A DNA stretch of 64,000 bases from Cephaloticoccus sp. (lineage in GTDB: Bacteria; Verrucomicrobiota; Verrucomicrobiia; Opitutales; Opitutaceae), in the NCBI GenBank assembly GCA_030833445.1, contig JAURHD010000008.1, positions 87,100 to 151,099 on the forward strand, written 5' to 3'. Made by a program: the position numbers and the translations under genes. Shown one piece after another: positions 18,527 through 27,110 of this stretch (within the stretch, counting starts at the first letter, position 1; the number at the start of each line of letters is the position of its first letter). The notes under the pieces are model-generated. The model saw only the letters and a list, made by a program, of their open reading frames with translations. It made no database searches and was not told the DNA's origin.

Positions 18527-19375
18527 GTGCACATTGTGAAAGGCATTCGTTTTTATGGCCGCGGCAGTGCCCGCACCTTGGGCACCCATCGCGACTACGG
18601 ATTGGAAATCATTTATTTGGAGAAAGGAGCCTTGAACTGGCATGTGCAGGGCAGGGTGGAACGGGTGACGGCCGGCTCGGTTTTCTTCTCCCTGCCTTGG
18701 GAAGAGCATGGCAGCGTGGATGAATTTGAACCGGGCCATTATTGGCATTGGGTGCAATTTGGACTGACCGGCCGGGTGGATCGACCGCGACGCAATTTCT
18801 CTTTCCATCCTGAATTTGGTTTACCCGCACGCGAATCCCGGGAGGTGAGCGCGACCCTGACGAATGCCAAACGTCACTCCCATCCGGCGACAAATCAGGC
18901 GGCTTGGGTGATCAAGACCTTGGTGGAGGAATTGTCCCATCCTGGCCGCCAAGGGGATGTCTACATTGCCGCTTTGGGTCGTTTGGCGATCCTGGAACTT
19001 GGGCGCTGCATTGAGAGTGTTGGGAGTGGCGGTCAAGGGGAGGATGCATCCGTGCGCCGGGTGGAGACCTTGGTGACTTTACTGAGAACGGAATGTGATC
19101 AGGCGTGGACCCTTGAAAACATGGCGGAACGTTGTGGTCTGGGACGTTCACGATTTGCCACTCTCTGCCGGAGACTAACAGGCGACAGTCCTTTGATTTT
19201 GGTTAATCGTCTTCGCGTGGACCGGGCCAAGCAACTCCTCCGCGAGACGCCGCGGAGTATTACCGATATCGCCTTTGAGTGCGGTTTCAGTTCCAGCCAG
19301 TATTTTGCCCGGGTCTTCCGCAGCTTTACCGGCATGGACGCGCGTGGCTATCGGTTGAAGCATGCGCGCGCTTGA
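18527..19375 (+). CDS. AraC family transcriptional regulator
   Basis: The 282-residue protein has an N-terminal cupin-like sensing domain (GLEIIYLEKGALNWHVQGR, then GSVFFSLPWEEHG) and a C-terminal AraC DNA-binding domain of two helix-turn-helix units (about residues 180-280: WTLENMAERCGLGRSRF, and SITDIAFECGFSSSQYFARV, the family signature). The start is GTG 18527. It is divergent from the PhyH gene over a 64-base gap that should contain the shared promoter and operator; no clear inverted repeat was seen there. Confidence 0.9.
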   Translation: MHIVKGIRFYGRGSARTLGTHRDYGLEIIYLEKGALNWHVQGRVERVTAGSVFFSLPWEEHGSVDEFEPGHYWHWVQFGLTGRVDRPRRNFSFHPEFGLPARESREVSATLTNAKRHSHPATNQAAWVIKTLVEELSHPGRQGDVYIAALGRLAILELGRCIESVGSGGQGEDASVRRVETLVTLLRTECDQAWTLENMAERCGLGRSRFATLCRRLTGDSPLILVNRLRVDRAKQLLRETPRSITDIAFECGFSSSQYFARVFRSFTGMDARGYRLKHARA

Positions 19376-19383
19376 ACGCAAAT

Positions 19384-19725
19384 TTAACCTGGGGGCCAGG
19401 TCAGTTGCCGGCCGCCGAGGAGATGGACGTGCAGGTGGGGAACGGATTCCCCGCCGTGGGGGCCATTGTTGATGACGATGCGATAGCCCGCAGAGAGATT
19501 CAGTTCTTTGGCGATTTGGGCCGCAGTGAGTAACAAATGGCCGAGGAGGGCTTGATCTTCAGGGCTGGCTTCGCCGACGCGTGCGATCAGTTTTTTTGGG
19601 ATCACCAACACATGCACAGGTGCCTGTGGCTGGATATCGTGAATGGCGATGCAGAGCTCGTCCTCATGGGCGATCTTGGCGGGGATTTCCCGAGCGATGA
19701 TTTTCTGAAAGAGGGTGAGGGCCAT
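19384..19725 (-). CDS. HIT family protein (HinT-like)
   Basis: The 113-residue protein is a histidine-triad nucleotide hydrolase, acting on adenosine phosphoramidates in the cytosol. The opening TLFQKIIAREIPAKIAHED and the triad HLHVHLLGGRQLTWPPG, close to the C terminus, are typical of the HinT branch. It is convergent with the AraC gene, eight bases apart. Confidence 0.94.
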   Translation of the reverse strand: MALTLFQKIIAREIPAKIAHEDELCIAIHDIQPQAPVHVLVIPKKLIARVGEASPEDQALLGHLLLTAAQIAKELNLSAGYRIVINNGPHGGESVPHLHVHLLGGRQLTWPPG

Positions 19726-19750
19726 CGGAATTGATTGAATAGGGAAAACA

Positions 19751-19799
19751 GAAAAAAGTCAGGAACGGAAATCCGATAAATTGTTTCCAGCTTTCCTGA
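19751..19799 (-). terminator. Two-part hairpin terminator after the nrdR operon
   Basis: On the minus strand, TCAGGAA pairs with TTCCTGA and, inside it, GGAAA pairs with TTTCC, followed directly by CTTTTTT. It starts 16 bases after the stop of the last nrdR-operon gene and lies before the HIT gene. Confidence 0.55.
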
Positions 19800-19814
19800 G
19801 TTCCATATCCAAGA

Positions 19815-20318
19815 TCAGAGGAAGAGCAGTTGCAGGTTACTGCTGGGTGCGGTGCGGGCGGCGGCGAGGTCGCGGATGAAAGCGAGGGCATCCTGATATT
19901 CCTGCAGCCGTTTGCCCACGGCGCGTTTGGGCGGGGGAATCAGCGCGGGGCGCAGGTTCGTCACCAGCAGAGTGGAATCGCGATAACTGGCGAGTTGTTT
20001 CAGCCCGGTCATGATTTCATCACGGGCAAAGAGCGGTGTGGCCGAGGTTAAGGTGCGGGCTGCGTCCCAGTGATAGAACCCGTGGGTAGGTAGATGGGAG
20101 AAAGCTTTGGCGAGCAGTTTGGCCGCCGCGGAGTTGAAAGCGGTATCAAACTTATCCGCATAGTCGGGGTGCGCGGCAGTCTGGGCCTCTAGTTCTTGCA
20201 GGCTGAAAGTGATTGCGGCCTTGATCTGCTCGGCGAGATAGAGGTCCTGCCCGGTGACGTGGGCGAAGAGGGCGTTGATAAAGTAGAGCCGCCGCAAGTC
20301 GGCGCGAGCCGGCTTCAT
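19815..20318 (-). CDS. Hypothetical protein coupled to nrdR
   Basis: The 167-residue protein is mostly helical by composition (LRRLYFINALFAHVTGQDLYL, minus its family call) with a proline-containing loop ALIPPPKRAVG and a second helical part EYQDALAFIRDLAAA. Its ATG overlaps the nrdR stop (ATGA), so the two are translationally coupled. Many bacteria have nusB after nrdR, but the NusB pattern is not recognisable here. I do not recognise the family. Confidence 0.65.
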   Translation of the reverse strand: MKPARADLRRLYFINALFAHVTGQDLYLAEQIKAAITFSLQELEAQTAAHPDYADKFDTAFNSAAAKLLAKAFSHLPTHGFYHWDAARTLTSATPLFARDEIMTGLKQLASYRDSTLLVTNLRPALIPPPKRAVGKRLQEYQDALAFIRDLAAARTAPSSNLQLLFL

Positions 20319-20773
20319 TTCTTCGGCTTGGGCAGCGTGCTGATCTCCTGCATGAATTCGGAGACGTGACGGAATTCCTTATAAACGCTGGCGAACCGCA
20401 CATAGGCCACTTGATCGATGGCGCGCAGGCGTTGCATCACGCTCTCGCCCAAGGCGCGGGAAGGAATGTCGTTTTCATACTGGGCTTCCACCATATCGAC
20501 CACGTCGTCGACAATCATCGTGATCTGCTCGAGGTCGACCGGTCGTTTGTGACAAGCAGAACGAATGGCATGCACGAGTTTTTCGCGCTCAAATTCTTCG
20601 CGGCGGCCATCACGCTTCAAGACCACCAATCCATCGCGCACGAAGGATTCGGTGGTGCTGAACCGGTTGCCGCATTCCAGGCATTCGCGCCGACGGCGGA
20701 TGGTATTCCCCTCCTTGCTAATGCGGGAGTCGATAACCTTGTCTTCGATGGAAGTGCACTTGGGGCAGCGCAT
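20315..20773 (-). CDS. nrdR: Transcriptional repressor NrdR
   Basis: The 152-residue repressor of ribonucleotide reductase genes has an N-terminal zinc ribbon (C3, C6, C31, C34 in MRCPKC and CLECG) followed by an ATP-cone domain (about 46-136: VLKRDGRREEFEREKLVHAI). It senses ATP/dATP and binds NrdR boxes near nrd promoters. No nrd gene is in the window. It is nine bases downstream of the pabA/trpG-type gene. Confidence 0.97.
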   Translation of the reverse strand: MRCPKCTSIEDKVIDSRISKEGNTIRRRRECLECGNRFSTTESFVRDGLVVLKRDGRREEFEREKLVHAIRSACHKRPVDLEQITMIVDDVVDMVEAQYENDIPSRALGESVMQRLRAIDQVAYVRFASVYKEFRHVSEFMQEISTLPKPKK

Positions 20774-20782
20774 GGGCGTGGT

Positions 20783-21349
20783 TCAGTTGAGGGACAGAAA
20801 GTTTTGCAGGATGTTCATACCATTTTCGGTGGCAATGGACTCGGGGTGAAATTGGACCCCCCAGATAGGCAGAGTCTTATGGCGCAGGCCCATGATTTCA
20901 CCTTCGGCGGTTTCGGCGGTAATCTCAAGGCAATCGGGCAGGCTGGCGCGTTCTACCAGTAGGGAATGGTAACGGGTGGCGGCGAATCCTTGCGGCAGAC
21001 CTTTGAACACGTCCGTTCCTTTGTGTAAGATGGGGGAGGTCTTACCATGCATCAGGCGCCCGGCGCGGACGACTTTACCGCCGAAATAGTGACCGACGGA
21101 CTGGGCACCGAGACAGACGCCGAAAATGGGTTTTTTGCCCGCAAAGGCCCCGATCATATCGAGGGAAACACCGGCTTCGGTCGGGGAGCAGGGCCCTGGC
21201 GAGATGAGGACGCGGTCGGGATTGAGGGCGAGCGCTTCCTCAGGCGTGATCTCGTTGTTGCGAAATACGCGCTGCTCCACGCCCAATTGACCGAAGTATT
21301 GGACGAGGTTAAAGGTAAAGGAATCGAAGTTATCGATGACTAACAGCAC
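20783..21349 (-). CDS. pabA: Anthranilate/aminodeoxychorismate synthase component II
   Basis: The 188-residue glutamine amidotransferase supplies ammonia for anthranilate (tryptophan) or p-aminobenzoate (folate) synthesis. It opens with [18 protein letters not shown], has the oxyanion stretch [12 protein letters not shown], the nucleophile in [14 protein letters not shown] and the His-x-Glu in GVQFHPESI. Sequence alone does not separate TrpG from PabA, and no component I gene is adjacent. The gene symbol is therefore tentative. Confidence 0.9.
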   Translation of the reverse strand: MLLVIDNFDSFTFNLVQYFGQLGVEQRVFRNNEITPEEALALNPDRVLISPGPCSPTEAGVSLDMIGAFAGKKPIFGVCLGAQSVGHYFGGKVVRAGRLMHGKTSPILHKGTDVFKGLPQGFAATRYHSLLVERASLPDCLEITAETAEGEIMGLRHKTLPIWGVQFHPESIATENGMNILQNFLSLN

Positions 21350-21412
21350 AAAGCCATCTATCGCCGGGTTGACATAGGGGTCAAGCGTGCGGGTAAGCTA
21401 TGTTAAAGCCTC

Positions 21413-22555
21413 ATGGCCAATCATTTTCATCTACTTAAGACCGATTCGGCCACGGCAGCCCGCCGGGGACGGCTGCTGACCCGTCACGGCGTGATCGATA
21501 CGCCCATCTTTATGCCGGTGGGGACGCAGGGCACGGTGAAGTCGCTGAGCCCGGCGCATCTGCGTGAAATCGGGGCGCAAATTATCCTCGGGAATACCTA
21601 TCACCTGAACCTGCGGCCCACCTCCGAATTGATCCGCGATCTGGGTGGATTGCACAAATTCATGGGTTGGGACGGTCCCATCCTGACCGACAGTGGCGGA
21701 TTTCAGGTCTTCTCTTTGGCCAAACTGCGCAAAATGACCGACGACGGGGTCGAATTTCAATCCCACTTGGATGGCGCGAAACTCTTCCTCGGACCGAAGG
21801 AAGTCATGGGCATCCAGACTAATCTAGGCAGCGACATTGCGATGGTGATTGATGAATGTCCGCCGTGGCCTTGCGAGCGCGATGCCTGTGCCGAGGCAGT
21901 GGCTCGGAGTTATCGTTGGGCAAAACAATGCAAGGAGATCGCGACCGAGAGTGGTTTTCTGGCGAACGGCCAGCATCTGTTCGCGATCGTGCAGGGTTCG
22001 ACCTTTGATGATCTCCGGCGCGAGGCCGCTGAATCACTGGCGGCGCTGGATTTTCCCGGGTATGCGGTGGGCGGCGTTAGTGTCGGCGAACCCGAACCTG
22101 AGATGTTGAAACAGGTAGGCGCGACCACGCCGTTCATGCCGGCGGACAAGCCGCGTTATACCATGGGTCTCGGCACACCGCCGCAGTTGCTCAAGATGAT
22201 CGCGCTGGGCGTCGACATGTTTGATTGCGTGCTGCCCTCGCGCGTGGCGCGCAATGGTCTGGTCTTCACGCCCGACGGTCCGATGAATTTGCGGAACGAA
22301 CAATACCGCAGCGATGCCCGGCCGATCAGCGATGAAGTGGTGAATTACACGACACAGTTTTCCCGCGCCTACTTGCGGCACCTTACCGCAGCGGGTGAGA
22401 TCCTCAGCTGCACGCTGCTGACGCTGCACAACCTGCATTTCTATCTCGATCTGATGGCCCAGGCCCGGGCGCATATTGAAGCGGGAGACTACGGGACTTG
22501 GCACCGAAGCTGGGTGGCCCGGTATGAGGCCGGTGCGCTGGCCCGCAAATCCTAG
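21413..22555 (+). CDS. tgt: tRNA-guanine transglycosylase lacking the zinc-site cysteines
   Basis: The 380-residue enzyme exchanges guanine 34 of GUN-anticodon tRNAs for a queuosine precursor. The TIM-barrel signatures are intact: [40 protein letters not shown] (general base D93), [20 protein letters not shown] and [12 protein letters not shown] with the nucleophilic Asp. The structural zinc site is not: where bacterial enzymes have CxCxxC before the conserved SRAYL, this protein has E308, V310 and T313 ([10 protein letters not shown]); only the histidine in TLHN (H339) remains. Reading frame and flanking alignment are clean, so this is not a frameshift. Activity without zinc is uncertain. 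It is divergent from the pabA-type gene. Confidence 0.92.
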   Translation: MANHFHLLKTDSATAARRGRLLTRHGVIDTPIFMPVGTQGTVKSLSPAHLREIGAQIILGNTYHLNLRPTSELIRDLGGLHKFMGWDGPILTDSGGFQVFSLAKLRKMTDDGVEFQSHLDGAKLFLGPKEVMGIQTNLGSDIAMVIDECPPWPCERDACAEAVARSYRWAKQCKEIATESGFLANGQHLFAIVQGSTFDDLRREAAESLAALDFPGYAVGGVSVGEPEPEMLKQVGATTPFMPADKPRYTMGLGTPPQLLKMIALGVDMFDCVLPSRVARNGLVFTPDGPMNLRNEQYRSDARPISDEVVNYTTQFSRAYLRHLTAAGEILSCTLLTLHNLHFYLDLMAQARAHIEAGDYGTWHRSWVARYEAGALARKS

Positions 22556-22617
22556 GTCCAATCCTGACCGGACATTGCTGGCTTGAGTGCCACGCGAAAG
22601 TTTCCCTCACTCAGGGC

Positions 22618-23544
22618 ATGCGTATTCTCGTTACCGGCGGCGCCGGGTTCCTCGGTTCCCATCTCTGTGATCGTTTGCTCAAGGACGGCAACGAGGTGAT
22701 CTGCATCGACAACCTGTTCACCGGGCGGAAATCCAATATCGCGCACCTCCGTGACAATCCGCACTTCGAATTCGTGCGGCATGATGTGATTGATCCATTC
22801 AAATATGAAGTGGAGCAGATCTACAACCTGGCCTGTCCCGCTTCTCCGCCGCACTACCAATTCAATCCGATCAAGACCACCAAGACCTCGGTGATGGGCG
22901 CAATTAACTGTCTCGGCCTGGCCAAGCGGGTGCGTGCCCGGGTTTTTCAGGCCTCCACTTCCGAAGTTTACGGTGATCCGGAAATTCATCCGCAGCCGGA
23001 AAGCTACTGGGGACACGTCAATCCGATCGGCCGGCGTTCGTGCTATGACGAAGGCAAACGGTGTGCCGAAACGCTGTTCTTCGATTATCACCGCGAAAAC
23101 AAAGTCGATATTCGCGTGGTCCGCATCTTCAACACCTACGGACCGCGCATGCACCCGAACGACGGACGCGTGGTTTCCAATTTCATTGTCCAGGCACTGA
23201 AGGGTGAGGACATCACAATTTATGGCGATGGCCTGCAGACCCGCTCCTTCTGTTACGTGGATGATTTGATCGAGGGTTTCGTGCGCCTGATGAATCAGAC
23301 CCAGACCGTGGGTCCGATGAACATTGGCAACCCCGGCGAGTTCACGATGCTCCAATTGGCCGAGCTGACGTTGAAACTGGTCGGGGGCAAATCCAAGATC
23401 GTGCACAAACCCTTGCCGGCGGATGATCCCAAGCAGCGTCGGCCCGATATTACGCTGGCTAAATCCGTGTTGAACTGGGCGCCGACGGTGGAACTCGAGG
23501 AAGGCCTCCAGCGCACGATCGAGTATTTTAAAACCCAGGTTTAG
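22618..23544 (+). CDS. UDP-glucuronate decarboxylase (UDP-xylose synthase)
   Basis: The 308-residue short-chain dehydrogenase/epimerase converts UDP-glucuronate to UDP-xylose. It has the NAD loop [11 protein letters not shown], the catalytic SCYDEGKR (YxxxK), and segments typical of the UXS branch: [47 protein letters not shown] and [14 protein letters not shown]-xylose is a donor for surface polysaccharides. No glycosyltransferase is next to it. Its stop overlaps the transglutaminase gene on the other strand by four bases. Confidence 0.93.
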   Translation: MRILVTGGAGFLGSHLCDRLLKDGNEVICIDNLFTGRKSNIAHLRDNPHFEFVRHDVIDPFKYEVEQIYNLACPASPPHYQFNPIKTTKTSVMGAINCLGLAKRVRARVFQASTSEVYGDPEIHPQPESYWGHVNPIGRRSCYDEGKRCAETLFFDYHRENKVDIRVVRIFNTYGPRMHPNDGRVVSNFIVQALKGEDITIYGDGLQTRSFCYVDDLIEGFVRLMNQTQTVGPMNIGNPGEFTMLQLAELTLKLVGGKSKIVHKPLPADDPKQRRPDITLAKSVLNWAPTVELEEGLQRTIEYFKTQV

Positions 23545-24425
23545 ACAGCGATGGCAATCGCGGGGGTCGTGGCCAACTCATCAATCAGGCTGACCAGCAC
23601 GTCGACCGTGAGTTTGCGCTCCTGGGTGCCGCGATAGGTTCCTCGGATTGGGGGCACGTCTCCGTAGTTTCGACCCACGCCAATCTTTACGTAGTGCCCG
23701 TCGACCGGTTGGTTGTTGGTCGGATCCAACCCCACCCAACCATGACCGGTAATATAGATTTCCACCCAGGCATGGCTCGCTTGGGCGCCTTTGAGTTGTT
23801 CCACCGGCCCGTTGTAAAGGTAGCCGCTGACATAGCGGGCGGGTAGTTTGATGGAGCGACACAAGCCCAGCATCACGTGGGCGAAGTCTTGGCAAACCCC
23901 CGCCCGCAATTTCATGACCTCAGCCATGGTGGTGTGAACATGCGTGGAGTTGGGTTCGTAACGGAACTCGCGGTTGATGTATTGCATGATCAACTGGGCG
24001 ATCTGCCATACATCCGTCTCTTCGCCGATGATGTCCAACGCCAGTCGCCAGGTTTCCGGACTGACATCCACGTAGGAGCTGCCTTGGAGAAAATCATAAC
24101 AGCGATCCAATTCACTGCTGTTGCTGAGTTCTTGGAGCAGGGCAGGGCGCTCTTCAGCCGTCAGCCGCAGGTTATTGCATGTGGTTACGATCGAAGTGGC
24201 CTCGACTGTCAGTTCATTATGCGGCTGGGTCAGCTCAAAGAGGTGCACGCAGTTGACGTAGAAATCCAGATAGTGCTTTAGCCGGGTGGAAGGCAGCACT
24301 TTCAGAATGAAGCTGTGCCGGATTTGCTCGGCATTGTCGGTCGGCTGCAACCGGGCTTCATTGAAGCTGTCATGGACCGGCTTGGCGTAGCTGTAGTGGG
24401 TGCGGTGGAAAACCTTAAGTTTCAT
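23541..24425 (-). CDS. Transglutaminase-like protein
   Basis: The 294-residue protein has an N-terminal beta domain ([20 protein letters not shown]) and a transglutaminase-like cysteine protease core. The triad is visible: Cys in [13 protein letters not shown], His in SHAWVEIYI and Asp in GLDPTNNQP. In many bacteria such genes form a fixed set with an alpha-E protein and a circularly permuted ATP-grasp enzyme, as here. The set may make or cut a peptide bond on an unknown substrate. No signal peptide is present, so it acts in the cytosol. Confidence 0.9.
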   Translation of the reverse strand: MKLKVFHRTHYSYAKPVHDSFNEARLQPTDNAEQIRHSFILKVLPSTRLKHYLDFYVNCVHLFELTQPHNELTVEATSIVTTCNNLRLTAEERPALLQELSNSSELDRCYDFLQGSSYVDVSPETWRLALDIIGEETDVWQIAQLIMQYINREFRYEPNSTHVHTTMAEVMKLRAGVCQDFAHVMLGLCRSIKLPARYVSGYLYNGPVEQLKGAQASHAWVEIYITGHGWVGLDPTNNQPVDGHYVKIGVGRNYGDVPPIRGTYRGTQERKLTVDVLVSLIDELATTPAIAIAV

Positions 24426-24457
24426 CCTGGGCAGTAGCGGGGGAATCGGCTGATGAC

Positions 24458-25507
24458 TCAGCGGATTTGTTGCTGTTGCTCTTCCTGTTGTTGGAGCTCG
24501 TTGTCGGAGTCCGGTTGGAAAGGTTGGAATATGTAAGCTTGGAAAATGTCGTCACTGATGGCGTCGAGCTTGGCCTGAATTTGGTCGATGTAATGATGTA
24601 GCCCGTGATCAAAGATGTCAGCCGGATCACAAAATTGCAGTTCAGCCAACAAACGTCCTGCATGCTTTTCCGCATCATTGGAGAAGTGGCCGGCGGCCAC
24701 GCCCGAAATCCGCCGCAGGGCCTGATTGAGCTGCTCGACACAGAACCGGACGGACCGCGGGAAATCCTCCGACAGCAAAAGGAATTCGGCGACTAGGGCA
24801 GGTTGGACCTCCGAGCCATGCAAAGCCTTGTATGCATCCCAGGCACTGCAGGAACGCAGCATGGCTGACCAGCCCAAGGCATCGGCCTGATTTGCGAGCA
24901 TCGGCGGCCCGTTCTCGGGCATGGATGCCTGTCGCACATCCAGCATGCGGGAGGTTTTGTCGCCCCGCTCGATATGCCGGCCCGCCACCATGAAATACCA
25001 ACCCTCGTTGCGCACAATGGTGGCATCGGCGAGACCTTGCAGCAGCAATGAGCTGTTACGGATCTCCAAGAAGAAGTCGTAGGGACTTTGATTCCACAGC
25101 GCGTGGGCTCCCGGCGAACGCAGGAACAGGTAGATGCGGTTCAATTCACCCCAGAATTCGGTCGTGATTTGGTCCCGCACGGTGCGCGCATTTTCACGCG
25201 CCAGATAGATGCACGAAACGATGGAATTGGGATTGGCATCCTGGAAGACAAAGAACTCCGACACATTTTCACCCGTGGCCTTGGGATAGAGCTTGGCGAA
25301 CATTTCTTCCTCCCCGGTGCTCTGCACAATGGGCATCCAATGTCCCGCCAGGGTGCTGTCGTTCAGGTTGCGGAAATTCAGGAGCAACTGGAGGTTTACA
25401 TCCACGAGCCGGGCGGTGTTCTCCGCCCGCTCAATGTAGCGGCTCATCCAGTATAATCCGTTGGCGACGCGGCTTAGCATAATTATTCGTCTCCGTAGAG
25501 GACTCAA
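24458..25507 (-). CDS. Alpha-E domain-containing protein
   Basis: The 349-residue protein is all-helical. It begins [20 protein letters not shown] after a few residues and continues NTARLVDVN, the classical opening of alpha-E proteins; [20 protein letters not shown] in the middle is the internal repeat. The tail is Gln-rich ([11 protein letters not shown]). Molecular role is unknown, but it always accompanies the ATP-grasp and transglutaminase partners found here on both sides. Its start overlaps the stop of the ATP-grasp gene by four bases. Confidence 0.9.
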   Translation of the reverse strand: MSPLRRRIIMLSRVANGLYWMSRYIERAENTARLVDVNLQLLLNFRNLNDSTLAGHWMPIVQSTGEEEMFAKLYPKATGENVSEFFVFQDANPNSIVSCIYLARENARTVRDQITTEFWGELNRIYLFLRSPGAHALWNQSPYDFFLEIRNSSLLLQGLADATIVRNEGWYFMVAGRHIERGDKTSRMLDVRQASMPENGPPMLANQADALGWSAMLRSCSAWDAYKALHGSEVQPALVAEFLLLSEDFPRSVRFCVEQLNQALRRISGVAAGHFSNDAEKHAGRLLAELQFCDPADIFDHGLHHYIDQIQAKLDAISDDIFQAYIFQPFQPDSDNELQQQEEQQQQIR

Positions 25508-26880
25508 GTGTCTTTGCTGCCGCCGCCTTGCGACGAATTCACCACGAGCGAACCTTCACGCAGGGCCACCCGGGTCAGGCCGCCAGGGACGACCACGGTG
25601 TTTTCCCCGTAGAGCACAAAGGGCCGCAGATCGATGTGCCGGCCGGCAAACTCGGTGCCAGTGTAGGTGGGGTGGCGGGAAAGTGAAATGGTTGGCTGCG
25701 CGACGTAATTGCGCGGCTCGGCTTTGACCTGCCGGCGGAATTCGTCGCACTCCTTGGCGGTGGCGTGAGGACCGATCAGCATGCCATAACCGCCGGATTC
25801 GTTGGCAGCCTTGACCACCAGCTGTTCGATATTTTCCAGTATGTAGGGCAGATCTTTTTCCTCGCTGCCGAGGTAGGTCTCCACGTTCGGCAGAATCGGA
25901 TCTTGATCGAGGTAGTATTTGATCATCCGCGGAACGAAATAATACATGACCTTGTCGTCGGCCACGCCGGTGCCGATGGTGTTGGCTAGCGAGACGTTGC
26001 CCGCGCGGTAGGCATTGACCAAGCCGGGCACCCCGAGCACCGAGTCGCGGCGAAATACGGTGGGGTCGATGAAGTCGTCGTCGATCCGCCGGTAAATGAC
26101 GTGCACCGGTTGCAGCCCCTTGGTGGTGCGCATAAACACCCGTTGATCACGCACCAACAGGTCACGCCCCTCCACAATCTGGATGCCCATTTGCCGGGCG
26201 AGATAAGTGTGTTCGAAATAAGCGGAATTGTGCGCGCCGGGGGTCAGCAGCACGACGGTTGGATCGACCCCGCCGGAGGGAGCGACATAATCCAAGACCC
26301 GTAGCAATTCGTCGGGGTAGTGTTCGACCGGTCGCACGCCGATGGCTTCAAAACTTCGCGGGAAGGTGCGCTTCAGGGCGCGGCGGTTCTCCAGCACGTA
26401 ACTGACCCCCGAGGGACAGCGTGCATTGTCCTCCAATACCAAGTATTCACCCTTGTCGTCGCGAATGATATCCGTGCCACAGATGTGGATGTAGATGTCC
26501 TTCGGCACCTCGAAGTTTACGAACTCCCGCCGAAAATGCCGGGCCGAGAGCACGTAATGCGCCGGGATGGTGCCGTCCTTCAGGATATTCTGATCATGGT
26601 AGATATCATGGAGGAAAAGATTCAGGGCGGTGATGCGCTGGATGAGCCCGGCCTCGAGGTGATCCCACTCCTTGCCGGGGATAACCCGGGGCACCATGTC
26701 GAAAGGGAAAATGCGCTCAGCCCCCTTGGTGTCCCCGTAAACGTTGAACGTAATGCCCTGCCGCAAAAAAGATAGATCCACCGCCCGTCGCCGCTCTTCA
26801 TACTCGGGCTCGCTCATCGTGGTGAGCCGTTCCAACAAGCGCTGGTAGTGGGGCCGGACTGAACCGTCCGGCAGCAGCAT
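25504..26880 (-). CDS. Circularly permuted ATP-grasp protein
   Basis: The 458-residue protein belongs to the circularly permuted type 2 ATP-grasp family, thought to form an amide or peptide bond by ATP-dependent carboxylate activation. Typical segments are [82 protein letters not shown] and [20 protein letters not shown]. Similarity continues a few codons upstream (YFDEM), but a stop is close and no other start codon is present, so ATG 26880 is used. It is the first gene of the three-gene operon. Confidence 0.92.
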   Translation of the reverse strand: MLLPDGSVRPHYQRLLERLTTMSEPEYEERRRAVDLSFLRQGITFNVYGDTKGAERIFPFDMVPRVIPGKEWDHLEAGLIQRITALNLFLHDIYHDQNILKDGTIPAHYVLSARHFRREFVNFEVPKDIYIHICGTDIIRDDKGEYLVLEDNARCPSGVSYVLENRRALKRTFPRSFEAIGVRPVEHYPDELLRVLDYVAPSGGVDPTVVLLTPGAHNSAYFEHTYLARQMGIQIVEGRDLLVRDQRVFMRTTKGLQPVHVIYRRIDDDFIDPTVFRRDSVLGVPGLVNAYRAGNVSLANTIGTGVADDKVMYYFVPRMIKYYLDQDPILPNVETYLGSEEKDLPYILENIEQLVVKAANESGGYGMLIGPHATAKECDEFRRQVKAEPRNYVAQPTISLSRHPTYTGTEFAGRHIDLRPFVLYGENTVVVPGGLTRVALREGSLVVNSSQGGGSKDT

Positions 26881-27110
26881 CTCGTCAAAGTATTTCCCGG
26901 TATCTTAGGGGCGGAAAAAAGTCTGGGCGGCTTCTGATTCGGTCGATGAAGGGGGGATAGGTTTGGCCATGCGCAGCGGTTTGCACGAGCAGGTTGCGTG
27001 CTAATTTCGAATTGTTTCGAGTAATGGCATAAAAATCCCGGGCTGCCCATATATTTGATCAGTATTTGCCATTTGCCAAGTCACCCCTCGGGCCTATGTT
27101 CTGACCCTTC

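Noticed and set aside
19815..20318. nusB call for the gene after nrdR
   Set aside because: Position suggests it, but NusB motifs are not visible in the sequence.
22552..23406. Open frame of 284 codons antisense to the UDP-xylose synthase gene
   Set aside because: Shadow of a strongly coding strand; no family features.
26881..27110. Possible riboswitch or leader in the secA/ATP-grasp divergent gap
   Set aside because: No paired structure or known leader motif could be recognised by eye.
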